A stretch of DNA of 42,159 nt from Paramecium octaurelia (Eukaryota > Ciliophora > Oligohymenophorea > Peniculida > Parameciidae), in NCBI GenBank assembly GCA_905182995.1, contig CAJJDP010000096.1:346085-388243 (forward strand). The letters run 5' to 3'. Position 1 is the stretch's first letter; each line of letters starts with the position of its first letter. The notes beneath the pieces were generated by a model. The model did no database searches. It was not told the DNA's origin and saw only the letters and a list, made by a program, of their open reading frames with translations. This document shows positions 1 through 13,600 of this stretch, piece by piece. A program made the translations under genes and the position numbers.

Positions 1-711
1 TATTGAATTTTCATTGTAATGATATTCAAACTTGCTTAAATTTATAAACTTGCAAGTCTCTAAATTTTCTAAAGGTAATTATTTTACAGTTTGAAGGTGT
101 CACAAATTTCTATATCATCTTTATGCAGCAAATAGCTGTTATAATTTCTATAACTCAAATCATTGTGTGAAAAGTGTAATAAAAATTCTGAGTAATAGAA
201 ATACTTCATAGTTTAATTAATCAATATTAGCAATCACATATTCTTTTGTTCTTAGGGGGAGATCAAACTTCCAATAATTTTGGGTAAGATTCATAATTTG
301 TGTAGTTCTTTAATTTAGAGTATACAATATGATTAATCACAAAGTATTAATCTAGAAGCAAGTTGAGCAAGCTATTTTGTAAACAATTTAATTTTCGATT
401 TGTTCATATTTTAAAACAACTTAAACTAAATCTATTTGAATGTATATGAATTGTTTAATAATTTATTTTAAGTAATATTTATGGTTTAGGTTTAGGTTAT
501 TCAACAGAATTTCTTTAGAAAAATCAATATAAATAGAGTTTGAAGTACAATAAAAGATATCTAAAATTTAACCTAAACATCGTATAAAACAAAGTGAATA
601 CGCATAATCAACACTCTTTAACTAACAACTACTAATCAATTAGAAATCCAATAAACAGATATTTCTAAGTTGGGGCAAGAAAATTAAAACTAATCTAAAT
701 CCATTTAATGA
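1..711. other. Left-edge AT-rich stretch, no gene recognised
   Basis: No convincing coding sequence, RNA gene or telomere repeat is visible. On the minus strand a frame without TGA runs from about 1332 down to 340, but its lower part translates to a Phe-rich product typical of the back of a coding or AT-rich strand, so I do not call it a gene. Confidence 0.5.
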
Positions 712-2299
712 TTATAGAAGGATAAATTAACTATTGTGTTAGGGATTTCGAAAAGGAATTATGAATGGGAACTCAAGGATATAATATCTGACCTACAAGA
801 AGAAGAAGGAGTCTAAGAAATAAAATAAATTTAACTTAGAGCTAAATACAATTAATTTGACTTTTTAATTGGGGTACTCCGACCGATGGCCTTGTAAAGT
901 ATAGATGATGATTTTATGATTAATTTTCATCCTGCTTATATAACTATTGTTGCAAATTTAATCGTATTATCTTATTATTCCATCTAGCTGGTTGATTGCA
1001 GGACCAAATATAAATTGCAATAATCCTTTACCATAATCATTTCTTTTTTTGTTCCATTTGCTTAGTGTGCATTAAACATCGGATTGCCTGTAAGGGTATA
1101 AATTTAGATATTAATTAATCATCAAGTATTAAATCATAGATTTTTTCAATAAAATCTTTTGCCCTTTTATTCGAAAAGAAATCAATTTTATATCATTATT
1201 CTTAAATATCCAAATCGATAACCTCTCTCCTTCAGGCATTTATTGTGCCATCAAACGTATCATATCATCCTTTCCTTAAAAATCACTTTGATTTCCAGAA
1301 AAGTTCTTTCCTAATCTCCTTTCATTTATTTCTCAGACTTAATTATGTGGCATATTGATTTAGTTACTAAGATAAGTATTTAAATTAGTTTTATTCAAGG
1401 CAGCCAGCTAATTTGAAAATTTGGTAAAATTAGATTTCTCTCTAAAAATTATGAGATTAATAAACCTTAATTAGACTTTTGAAAAGTTTTTAGGAAAAGT
1501 TAAAAGTATAGAGAAGTATAGAATACATATTCGGGACCATTTTGCTTTAATTCAGAACCTTTATATTATTCCTAAAACACTAAATGATAGAATTTTGTTG
1601 TTTTCTTTAGTATGAAAGTGATCATCCAGAAAAAAGAAAGTGATCAAAATTAAAGTGAAAAAGAATATAAGTTATTTTTCAGATTAATTAGAAGACAATA
1701 ATTCTACTATTTATGCAACAGATTCTTGATTTTGAATTAGATATTTGTTTCTTAAATGCAAACTCACAACATATCTATTGAGTTTCTCAAAGTATCTAAA
1801 ATTAATTCTTTTAGGATAGGCTGCATCATCATAATAAATAAGGTGATTTGATATTGAGTTTATAATACAAATTTTTTAATTTATACAAACATTAAATTTA
1901 ATTTATAATGACTCAAATTTGCTTAGAATAAGTATTAACATTTATTCAGTTCAAATGGTAATCTTATTCAACTCATTATCTATATTAGCTTAATAAATGG
2001 AATCTCTTTAAAAATTTGGCACATCCATTATAAGCTTATTTTTAATATACACAACAAATATCAAATCAGAAATGCTTGACTTGACCATAAATAATTAAAT
2101 AAATAAGAGTATTTCTTGCCCATTTTCCTATTCTAAACCACCAGGCTAATATAAATCTAATTACCTTGAATATGGAGCTAACCCTCTAACTGAGATTGGG
2201 ATTGACGATAGCCTCTATTTAATAATAAATATAAACTAGGGCTCTGGTCAATATAAAAGATCGAAATATTATTTTTTATTTGTGATTTAATATATTTGA
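712..2299 (+). pseudogene. Frame-broken coding-like region, family unknown
   Basis: With TGA as the only stop, overlapping open stretches follow one another in alternating frames: 712-1416 (234 codons), 1292-1615, 1612-1851 and 1847-2299. Parts have coding-like composition: a charged segment near 718-870 (ending in DLQEEEGVQEIKQ), two possible membrane spans near 930-1090, and a Gly/Pro-containing stretch near 2125-2250 (YGANPLTEIGIDD). No start codon with a signal peptide and no set of canonical short introns joins the pieces. Between about 1140 and 1335 the minus strand is the purine-rich one and also gives a plausible peptide (MPEGERLSIWIFKNN), so the coding strand there is uncertain. I see no recognisable domain. 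Most likely a decayed gene or two decayed convergent genes; chance open frames are possible because only one stop codon is in use. Confidence 0.3.
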
Positions 2300-2541
2300 A
2301 TCTAAAATTTAGTTGTAAAAAAGGTTCGTAACAACTATTAGTACATTCTATTCTTAAACAATTGGTAATTTAGGCTATAAAATGAATAATTAAATTTCTA
2401 AAATAGATAAATACATAATACTCAATAATGATCTTTAATTGAAGTATCAGGACATTTATATTTGATAAATTCAGTTCATATTTTGATGATTCAAATGAAG
2501 GAAAGACCTTGGAGTTGACAGAGTCGACCAAATTAATGTGA

Positions 2542-3692
2542 CTATCAGGTACTTTTACAAAGCCATTATTAGATTTCTGCACATTTAATATGTATGCCAA
2601 AATTATTTTAGAATTTTAGTTTAATTAATTTTTATAAAAAGAAAATCCATTACAGTATCAAAATAGCATTACTAGCTATCTAGTTTCAGGTATTAAAAAT
2701 TTCATACAGATTTAATTATTTTTAGATATTCTCTATTTTGCAAATATGCGTGATTATACATTTTGCTTAAATGCTCTCATCAATCATTCTTCTTTCATCA
2801 AATTAGCCATAAATATATATATACTCTCTGATAACAAGTTATTTATACTCCTAAACCCAAATTCTTAGAGTGAAATTCTTACTGAAAACAATATTATTAT
2901 ATAAATTCATGATCCAAAAACCCTGAATTGTTTTGAAGAAATCATAATCTTTTCAAATATGTGCAAGTAAGTCATGTTGTAATTGCCTCTTACTTTATTG
3001 ATTTGATAGATTCATATTAAAAACTTCTATCTTTGACATCTTTCAAATAATCTTACGTAGACGTTATTTTTGGGACCAGCAAATTACCTAATTTTTTCTT
3101 CTTATTAGTAATTACCAAGCAAAGGTAAGTTCACCTTTGCTTGATTGATGTATTTTAATCAGGTATATATTTATTGAAAACAATTTCATTAACTAATAAT
3201 TATTTAAAAGGGTTCGCTTTACTAATGATACAACTTTTAGGAGTTTTACCAACCAAAGTCTCTTGATTCCTTTGATTTAGAAGCTTCTTACCTTTTTATA
3301 ACTGTAATCCAAATTTTTTTGATTAGGTGATTTTGAGTTAGAACATGCAGGACTTCAAATTAAACAAAAGTTCTATTCTTTCTTGAAGTTAGCCAAAGCA
3401 TACCATAAGAGATTCATGGCTTGAATATCCTATTTTCTAACAATATAACGTTCTTTAAAACTTTCTGATTGTCATGACTTAGGAGGCGAAATACTGTAAG
3501 GTTTATTTAGTTTATTAATATGAGTTTTAGGAAAGAAAGGAATGGTAATCCTTTAATGATTTATGTAAGTCCAATATTTACCACTCAAGAATAATAGAAC
3601 TACCTTAAGTTCTCTAGTGGTTAAGGTCATCTTCAAAAGGTTACTCTCCTTGCAATCATTATACGGCTAACCTTTACCACCAAATTGAATGA
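2542..3692 (+). pseudogene. Further frame-broken coding-like region
   Basis: A 154-codon TGA-free frame spans 2542-3006 and contains hydrophobic and Asn/Ser-rich segments (NPNSQSEILTENN near 2850). A second TGA-free frame spans about 3387-3692 and reads naturally (for example KGYSPCNHYTANLYHQ near the end). Between them, 3313-3423 has another short coding-like piece in a different frame. The pieces cannot be joined by short GTA...TAG introns that I can find. The product is not recognised. It could be the 3' part of the same decayed gene as 712-2299. The minus strand at 2370-2600 also has a short ORF, but nothing supports it. Confidence 0.3.
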
Positions 3693-4621
3693 TAGGTTAC
3701 ATCAGATAGTCAAGATTAATTTATCAAACAAAAAATTATTCTTAGCCTAATAACATTTTTCGACTCTTATGATTATGGCTATACTAATAAATTATCATAA
3801 TTATGGATAAAAAAATATTCAATGTTAGTAACATTTGCTTTTAATATTTAATGCACGTACTTACAAAAAAATAAAAATATTAAATAAATTAATGTTATTT
3901 AAATGTTTTTCCAAAAAATAAGTATTTATAAATAATTAAAGGTGAAATCTTTAAAATCACTTAGATATTTAATTTTTAAAAAATTTAGAATGAATTATTT
4001 CCTAATATAATATTTTCACTGTAAAGAATATCTAATTTATTGATGAGGTCTATTTATATTATAATTGCTTCTCAAAAATTATTAACAAAATTTGATTGAC
4101 ACTTAATGTTAAATATTTAATAAAATGGCCAATTATTCTATATTGATGTTAAGTAGCACACAAGGTGAGACTTTTCAATAAATTTTTCAGAATTTTCCAA
4201 ATGAGTGATCTATTCAAGATATTCATAATATCTCTTTACATTAGTTATATTTGTTGTTGAGTTTTCAGAAATACTTGGAATCTAGTTCAAATATTAGATA
4301 TAAACTAGAATATAATTTTATATGTAAATTGCCTTAAAGTTGGTTTTGGAAGCAAATTTTATTTAAATTCCTATTTTATTTGTTCAATTTAAATAATATT
4401 TAAAAAATAGAGGAAAGTTATTATTATTAAACACACATTAAATAAAATTAATTCTTGTTGCAGTAGGTCTTTTAATTATTTCTAATATCTTAAATTAAAA
4501 AAAATTGAATACCAAATGACAATATATGTTTTCTAGATTATCATTTCAAATTTTATGTTTGTTATAAAAGTTCACACCTATTTCATATATCCTAAATTAT
4601 ATTAAATCATTAATTATATTA
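3693..4621. other. AT-rich upstream region of gene 1
   Basis: Very AT-rich with many short A and T runs and no open frame of note. It contains whatever promoter drives the gene starting at 4622, but no defined motif is recognisable. Confidence 0.5.
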
Positions 4622-7600
4622 ATGATTTAATCTAGCTTTGCTATAATTGCTTATCTGAATTGTATAATCTAAGTTTTTGGAATTCAAGAAACTGTATCAG
4701 ATTCATTTTCAGAAAGTACGTTTTCTGATGCTGATGGTAATTAAAATTCATAAAATTTAGGTTGGGTTGTAATTGGAGCAGGTAAGATCTATAAAATATA
4801 ATAGTATTGATTCCTCTAATTTACATGAGTTTATTGTGTATGTCGATTAGTCGAATGCGTATTAGGTTTAAGTGTCTCCAACACAAGCGAATTCAATGTG
4901 TGGAAATGAGGCAGTGGGCGACGCATGCTTGAATTCGAAGGTAACAATTGGTCATTCAAGTTCTACAGCCATAATTTTGATCACTAGTACTATGACAGCT
5001 GATTCTGTAAAAAATTAGAATATTTTTAAGTAATTTTGGGGAATTAGAGCTATCACTATATATGTTGATAAATGTCCCGATGGATGCTTACTATGCAACG
5101 CTACTGATTTAGCTATTTAATGCTTAGTTTGGTAGGTATTCTATAGAAGTTGGACCTAACTAAATGTAAATGAAATATCATCCAATGGATGGAATGTAAA
5201 AAATGGAATTTCTGAAGCAACATAATGTGGATGTAAAAATAATGAATATAAATTAGCTACGGCTTTATTTGGTGGTTCTACAAAATTTTAAATTGCAACT
5301 GTTGTCAGTCAGTCCTTTTCTAACATTCCAAAGCATGATAAAATGAAGATTTCATTTTTATTGGCGAAAATTGACGATTGGTTTAATTACTAAGTATAGC
5401 TAACAGTAGATGGTACTCTGGTTTGGAAAAAAGTATTTGGATCGGGTGATGGTTACAATTGGTATATTTGTGGAGTGGAATAATAATATAAAACATAGTT
5501 TTATAGAGTTGAAGTAGAATTATATCATGAGAGAAGTCAATTAGATGTCTCTTTTTCTTCTATAACTCAAAAAGTAAAAGTAACGCCATAATCATATGGC
5601 ATCAGAGATTTAGTAATTTATATTAGATACTGCCCTTAAGGAACGTATTGGACTGGGGTTATCGATTTAATATGTCAATGTAATTGTCAGTTGAGTTAGT
5701 TTAGATTGCCATAATTCATGTTACAAATGTGATGGCCCAAAATCAGAAGACTGTACTGATTGTGGAGACCCTATGATATATTAAAAATAATTAGTGGCTG
5801 GTCAATGTTCATGCTTAGAAAGAACAGTTTAATAGGATAATATTGATGGGACTACTTCATGCTTTTGTATTTAGTCTTAATTATGCTTGTTAGCTTGCCA
5901 TCCTAAATGTGAGAGGTGTTATAAACCTTTTGATAATACTGTTAATTAATATTGCACAATGTGTTTATAAGGATAGAATAGAGTTGTTTCTGATTTATTT
6001 ATGTGTGTTTGTAGAACAGGTTATGGTGACGATGGCATTTCTGAAGTTTGCTTTAGTAATTATTTTTTTTATTTTAGAATGTCATTATTCATGTGAACAT
6101 TGTAATGGTTTCTTAGCAAATAATTGTACAACCTGCTTATCCTCCTCCAATCGTATTTTGACTTCTGAGAGTCAATGTTTATGCAAATTAGGATACTTTG
6201 ATACTGGAACCAACGATGTCTTTTGTAAAAGTAAATTAATAAACATCTTAATTTTACAGAAATTTGCCATAATGCATGTTCTAGTTGTACTTTACCTGGA
6301 GTAGATTAATGTACAAGTTGTCCAGTTACAAGACAACCAGATATAATAGGAGCCAACTTTCAATGCTTGTGCAAAAATTCTCACTAATATAGTGATGATA
6401 CAAAATTAGAATGTTAGGAATGTCATTTCACTTGCTTGATTTGTTATGGAGGTTAGGAGAGTAATTGTTTAACCTGCGACATTGCTTATCGGCAATTTTC
6501 AATGTAGAAATGTATTTGTCCTAATGGATATTATGACTAAGGCTAATTAATCTGCTCCCGTAATTATTAAGAGTATTAAAAGCTTGCCATTATAAGTGCA
6601 TGACCTGCTTTGGTCCAGCTGAAAATAATTGTCTGACATGTGCGAATAGTAACAATAGAATATTGAAGAATAATATATGTTTATGTCCAGATATGTACTT
6701 GGAAAATTAGGCTGACCCTATGTGCTACAGTAAATATTATAGTAAAGACTAGAATGTTCATATCGATGTTCTAGTTGTAGTGTTAAAACAGAAAATTGTA
6801 CAGCTTGTCCACTCTAATCTTATAGAGATCTAGGAACAGATAATGCATGTTCTTGCCAAACTAATATGTATGAATAACCTAATAATCCAATTTGCATTCG
6901 TATTTATATATAATTCAAACTAGCCTGTCATTATACTTGCTTAACATGTAATGGACCTGAATCAAATTAATGCACATCCTGTTATACTTAAATTATGAGA
7001 CAATTGGATCCATTAGGGTCTTGTTTATGTATGAATAGTTACTATGATCCTGGACAAGCTGGTTGTTTAGGTATTAATCAAATTATATTTTTAGCATGCA
7101 ATCCCCGTTGTTTGAATTGTGAAAACTTTGCAGATAATTGTATCTCTTGTAAATCAGATAGATTCTTACAGGGCAATACTTGTATTTGCCCAAATAAGAT
7201 CAATGGTGTCCTCATTAGCAAATACGAAAAACCAGGCAAAGTTGATTGTCTAAGTTAGATCTAATTAATTTAACATAGGTTGTCATTATTCTTGCTTAGA
7301 ATGTAATGGATCTGAATTTAATCAATGTACTAAATGTTTGGATAGTGAAGGTAGAATTTTGATTAATTCTACTTGTGTTTGTGCCTCACCAAATGTTGAT
7401 ATTGGATAACCATAATGTTAATGTTAATGTATACTTGTAAACCTAAATATTAGAATGCCACTATAGATGTGAAACTTGTGAAAATATACTTACAAATTGT
7501 TTAACTTGTGCTCCAAACACTTTTAGAACTTTATCCATTTCACGATGTATTTGTTAACAAGGATATTTTGATGATGGATCTAATCCTATATGCTAAAGTA

Positions 7601-10600
7601 TTTTAGAATTATATTATTAATAGAATGCCACTATTCTTGTTAGTATTGCTCCTCTTTTTCTACAAAATGTGATACATGCTCATCTACATTCAATAGAGTA
7701 TTAAATCCATTGATGTTTACTTGTAATTGTAAGGAATCTTATTATGATATTGGAAATGAAGATTGTTAGAAATGTCATTATTCTTGTTTGGCTTGTAATT
7801 CTTTTGGAAATGAAGTTTGTGAATCCTGTAAAGACGTGTCAATTTCTTTTAGATTTTTTAATAAAGGAGTCTGCGATTGTTTGCCTGGATATTTTGATGA
7901 TGGAGTCTCTCCTGATTGTAAGAAATGCTAAATTTCATGTTTGACTTGTTAAAACACTGCAACTTATTGTACATCATGTGAATAAACGAGATATTTTGAA
8001 GGAAATAGTTGTTTATGTAATACAGGTTATTTTGAAATTGATCAAGTTTTATGTGAAAAATGTGATCAGAAGTGTCAAAGTTGCTCAATTAATGCTAAGA
8101 TGTGTACTGAATGTGATTCAATGAGAATTCTTAATTAAGTAACTAAAACTTGCATTTGCAAGCCTGGAACTACTGAAATCGATGGATAATGCTAAGATTG
8201 TGATATTACTTGTAATACTTGTTAAAATTCAATAACTGATTGCTCTTCTTGCAAATTTTTGAGATTATTAACTGACAATTAATGCAACTGTATAGATGGT
8301 ACATATGAGAACAGCAATGATAAATAGTGTTTGTATTGCAATAAAACATGCCAAACATGTATCAACTAAGAGAACTATTGTACAACTTGTTCAGAAGATA
8401 ATTTTCGAATACTTTCTTTAGGAAATGTTTGTGTTTGAAAGGATGGATATTATGAAGATACAGTTTCTTTAGATTGTAAACCTTGCGACTCTTCTTGTTT
8501 AACTTGTAATATATTTCCTACTTATTGTCTAACTTGTAATGCTTTGTACAACCTCAGTCTGGATGCCTCAAATAAATGCGTTTGTTCTCCAGGTTTCTAT
8601 TTTAATTCCTCAAATTTAAATTGTTAAGGTATAATTATATATATTCAGCTTGTTATATTTAGTGCTTAGAATGTAAGTCATATTCAGAATGCATAGAGTG
8701 TGAAGATTTTACGAGATATTTTGATCCAGATAATTTTGAATGTCCATGCAAAGATGGATATTATGAGGTTACTGCAAAGAAATGTTAATGTAAAAAATAT
8801 ATTAATATCATAAGTATGCGATTATAGTTGCAGGACTTGCTAAACTTCACCTACAGAATGTTTATCATGTGAACCACTTTATCATAGACTTTTAAACTCT
8901 AATTAATGTATTTGTTAGGATGGATATTATGATATTGGGATTGAGATGTGTTAACTATGCAATCCAATTTGTTTGACTTGTTGGAAATCTTCAACTTAAT
9001 GTACTTCTTGCAACTAACCCCAACAATTTAGATTATTGAATTTAAATCAATGTATTTGTTAAAGTGGATATTATGATATCGGTTAATTGGTTTGCTAAAG
9101 TAAAATTATTATTAACTTATAGAGTGCTCCAACTAATGTCTCACTTGCTAAGGGTAATAAGATTTTTGTACAAGTTGTGATATTTATCAATATCGAATTG
9201 ATCAATCTATTATTAATAAATGCCCTTGTTAATAAGGTTTTTATTAAGATATCAACGAAATATGTTAAAGTATTATTTGTTTATTAAATCAGAATGCCAT
9301 TATAAATGTTAAACCTGTGTTTAGAAAAAAGATAATTGTTTAAGTTGTGTTTAATCTTAAACTTCAAATAGACTAAGCATCTCTAAAAATTGTAATTGTA
9401 AGGATGGGTACTATGATAATGATATGTAATCGGATTGCTTAAAATGCAGTCCATAATGTAAATTGTGTTAAAACTCATCAAAAAATTGTTTAACATGCTA
9501 TGGCGATCTGAGAGAAGCACCCCCTAATTGTAACTGTAAACTTGGCTATTTTGAAAACTTGCTTGGGATTTGTGAACGTAATCCATTATCCTTATAATAT
9601 AGCTTGTGAAAATAAATGTTATAGTTGTGAAAAGACTCCATCTAATTGTTTATCATGCTAAGAAGGGAGAATTACTCAACTTTGTATTTGTTAAGATGGG
9701 TATTATGAAAGAGGATAACCTCATTGTGATTGTATTTTAGTTATTTATACTCTAAGAATGTTCGTTTTAATGTAAAACATGCAAGGATTCCTCAGTAAAT
9801 TGTTTAAGTTGCAAAGGAGATCGGATTAAAATACCTATCTGTTCATGTCCTGAAGGATATTATGATGATTACTTGAATGATTCGTGTTAGGTTTGTAATT
9901 GGTTATGCTAAACATGTAACCTAGATGGCTGTCTAACATGTAAAGCTAATAGGATCTTATCTCCTGAAATGTCTTGTGATTAACCACCAGGTTCTGTCAG
10001 TTATCCTGATACTCCATGGTGTTCAAGTATTAATTTATATGAATATTCAAGCATGTTAAGTAGCTGTACTCAAAATTAGGCTTTCTGATGACTTACTGTC
10101 TATATAGGTCAAATTCGACTTTCCCTTGAATCCGCATTTTTTCACTACACAATTTTAAGAAAATATTTGTTAAAAAATATTAGAAGATCAAACTTATTAA
10201 TTATTTGGTAGGAATCCTAATTGTTATATTGACCCTAATGATGCTACAATAATAATATTAGGATTGGGATAATAACCTAGGATTCTTCCAGGAGATTTGA
10301 TCTTGTTCTAAAGAAACTATTTGGGTCATTAAGGTTGCGATTAGCCATTAGTTATTTTTATCTTTAATGAAATTAAAAGTCCCGTAAACCCACAATCTCC
10401 AATCCTAATATACGATGAACCTACTTATTTAATAAATCCTTGTGATGATAATATAATCCCTTTGAAATCAATATTAAATGATGGACTTAGAAATTTTGTT
10501 AGTATAAAATGGACATATTTTGTAATTGGCCCTAATGGCAATGGTGATATAGATAACTTTATTGCTTCATAAACAAAATACTAAATGTTATCATTAATAA

Positions 10601-13600
10601 TCCCATTCTAAACTCTACCAAGATAGTCCAATATTACCTTCGAAATAGAATTTCAAAATTTTGTTGCAAAATAAGGTGTTCAATCAATTAGAATATAAAC
10701 CAATTCTGGTCGTTTTCCCACTATCTTTTGGGTTTCCAAACCTACATATTACACCTTTGAACCTATTGTTTTGGAATTTAATATTAAAAAAAGGGCTTGT
10801 TCAGATATAAATGCTACTTAAGTTGATAACTCTTAATTTTTTTTATCATTAGTTGAAGTCCATAAAAACGATTCCAATTCCAGGTCATCAAGAGTAAATT
10901 ATTCAGAAATCACAGGTCAAAATAGTTTTATTGTTANAAAGTAAAATTATTATTAACTATAGAGTGCTCCAACTAATGTCTCACTTGCTAAGGGTAAAAA
11001 GATTTTTGTACAAGTTGTGATGTTTATCAATATCGAATTGATCAATCGATTATTAATAAATGCCCTTGTTAATATGGCTTTTATTAGGATATCAACGAAA
11101 TATGTTAAAGTATTATTTGTTTATTAAATCAGAATGCCATTATAAATGTTAAACCTGTGTTTAGAAAAAAGATAATTGTTTAAGTTGTGTTTAATCTTAA
11201 ACTTCAAATAGACTAAGCATCTCTAAAAATTGTAATTGTAAGGATGGGTACTATGATAATGATATGTAATCGGATTGCTTAAAATGCAGTCCATAATGTA
11301 AATTGTGTTAAAACTCATCAAATAATTGTTTAACATGCTATGGCGATCTGAGAGAAGCACCCCCTAATTGTAACTGTAAACTTGGCTATTTTGAAAGTTT
11401 GCTTGGGATTTGCGAACGTAATCCATTATCCTTATAATATAGCTTGTGAAAATAAATGTTATAGTTGTGAAAAGACTCCATCTAATTGTTTATCATGCTA
11501 AGAAGGGAGAATTACTCAACTTTGTATTTGTTAAGATGGGTATTATGAAAGAGGATAACCTCATTGTGATTGTATTTTAGTTATTTATATTCTAAGAATG
11601 TTCGTTTTAATGTAAAACATGCAAGGATTCCTCAGTAAATTGTTTAAGTTGTAAAGGAGATCGGATTAAAATACCTATTTGTTCATGTCCTGAAGGATAT
11701 TATGATGATTACTTGAATGATTCTTGTTAGGTTTGTAATTGGTTATGCTAAACATGTAACCTAGATGGTTGTCTAACATGTAAAGCTAATAGGATCTTAT
11801 CTCCTGAAATGTCTTGTGATTAACCACCAGGTTCTGTCAGTTATCCTGATACTCCATGGTGTTCAAGTATTAATTTTTATGAATATTCAAGCCTGTTAAG
11901 TAGCTGTACTCAAAATTAGGCTTTCTGATGACTTACTGTCTATTTAGGTCAAATTTGACTTTCCCTTGAATCCGAATTTTTTCACTCCTCAATTCTAAGA
12001 AAATATTTGTTAAAAAATATTAGAAGATCAAACCTATTAATTATTTGGTAGGAATCCTAATTGTTATATTGATCCTAATGATACTACAATAATAATATTA
12101 GGATTGGGATAATAACCTAGAATTCTTCCAGGAGATTTGATCTTGTTCTAAAGAAACCATTTGGGTCATAAAGGTTGTGATTAGCCATTAGTTATTTTTA
12201 TCTTTAATGAAGTTAAAAGTCCCGTAAACCCACAATCTCCAATCCTAATATACGATGAACCTACTTATTTAATAAATCCTTGTGATGATAATATAATCCC
12301 TTTGAAATCAAAATTAAATGATGGACTTAGAAGTTTTGTTGGAATAAAATGGACATATTTTGTAATTGGCCCTAATGGCAATGGTGATATAGATAACTTT
12401 ATTGCTTCATAAACAAAATACTAAATGTTAGAATTAGTAATCCCATTCTAAACTCTACCAAAGTAGTCCAATATTACCTTCGTAATAGAATTTCAAAATT
12501 TTGTTGCAAAATAAGGTGTTCAATCAATTAGAATGTAAACCAATTCTGGCCGTTTTCCCACTATCTTTTGGGTTTCCAAACTTACATATTACACCTTTGA
12601 ACCTATTGTTTTGGAATTTAATATTAAAAAAAGGGCTTGTTCCGATATAAATGCTACTTAAGTTGATAACTCTTAATTTTTTTTATCATTAGTTGAAGTC
12701 CATAAAAACGATTCCAATTCCAGGTCATCAAGAGTAAATTATTCAGAAATCACAGGCCAAAATAGTTTTATTGTTATTATTGATAGATATACTTTGACTC
12801 CAATGGTAGCATATACTTTTGAATAAACAACAAGTGATGTAATAGTGAATTTTTCAACTAAAAGAAATATAACAATAGAAATTAGCTCAGGAGGTATTAT
12901 GTGTCAATTTAATGGTACCAAAAAGATTTAGAATCATAGGAAAGATACTTAAATATTCATCTCATGTAAAGATTTAGATACTTAATATAACTGGAATTAG
13001 GATCCTGATATTGAAATCGATGTCGAGTGTATTGACTTTAATAGGAATTCACAATGTGTGGATATATAAAATAAAATAATCCAAATTAATAGAACTGATA
13101 CTTTCCAAGCCATTCCCAAATACACCATAAATCCGTATTCTATTTAAAGTTGGACTGTAGTGGCTAAAAAGCGATCACGCTCATATAAATTTGAATAAAA
13201 ATTGGTATATATAGATGAAAATTTTGGATTATTGAATATCGCCCACAATTAATGGTATTTAATGAGACCAGTCAATAACTATGAAAATTTGGAGTTCATC
13301 ATTAATATTCCTTTTCAAAATAGGTAGTATCTTCTAGAATTTCAAGTTGCTATCATTTATAATTTTGAACTCATAAAGATATTGCAATCTGAATACTTTT
13401 AATTCTAATTTAATATATTTGATTATTATTAGAAATTTTCAGAGGGAAATAAAATTAATTTGAAATTTTTGGCATAGTTCACTAATGAGATCATACCTTG
13501 CCAGGAGGATTTATAATTAACGGTCAATTTACCTCCTTCCTGTATAGTGAGCTTGAGTGAATAAATAGTTCAAGCATTAAAACCTTTAAAGATAATTACA

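Noticed and set aside
5909..7258. Short standard-code ORFs in the Cys-rich part of gene 1
   Set aside because: They result from treating TAA and TAG as stops and from unspliced introns; the ciliate-code reading explains the region as one gene.
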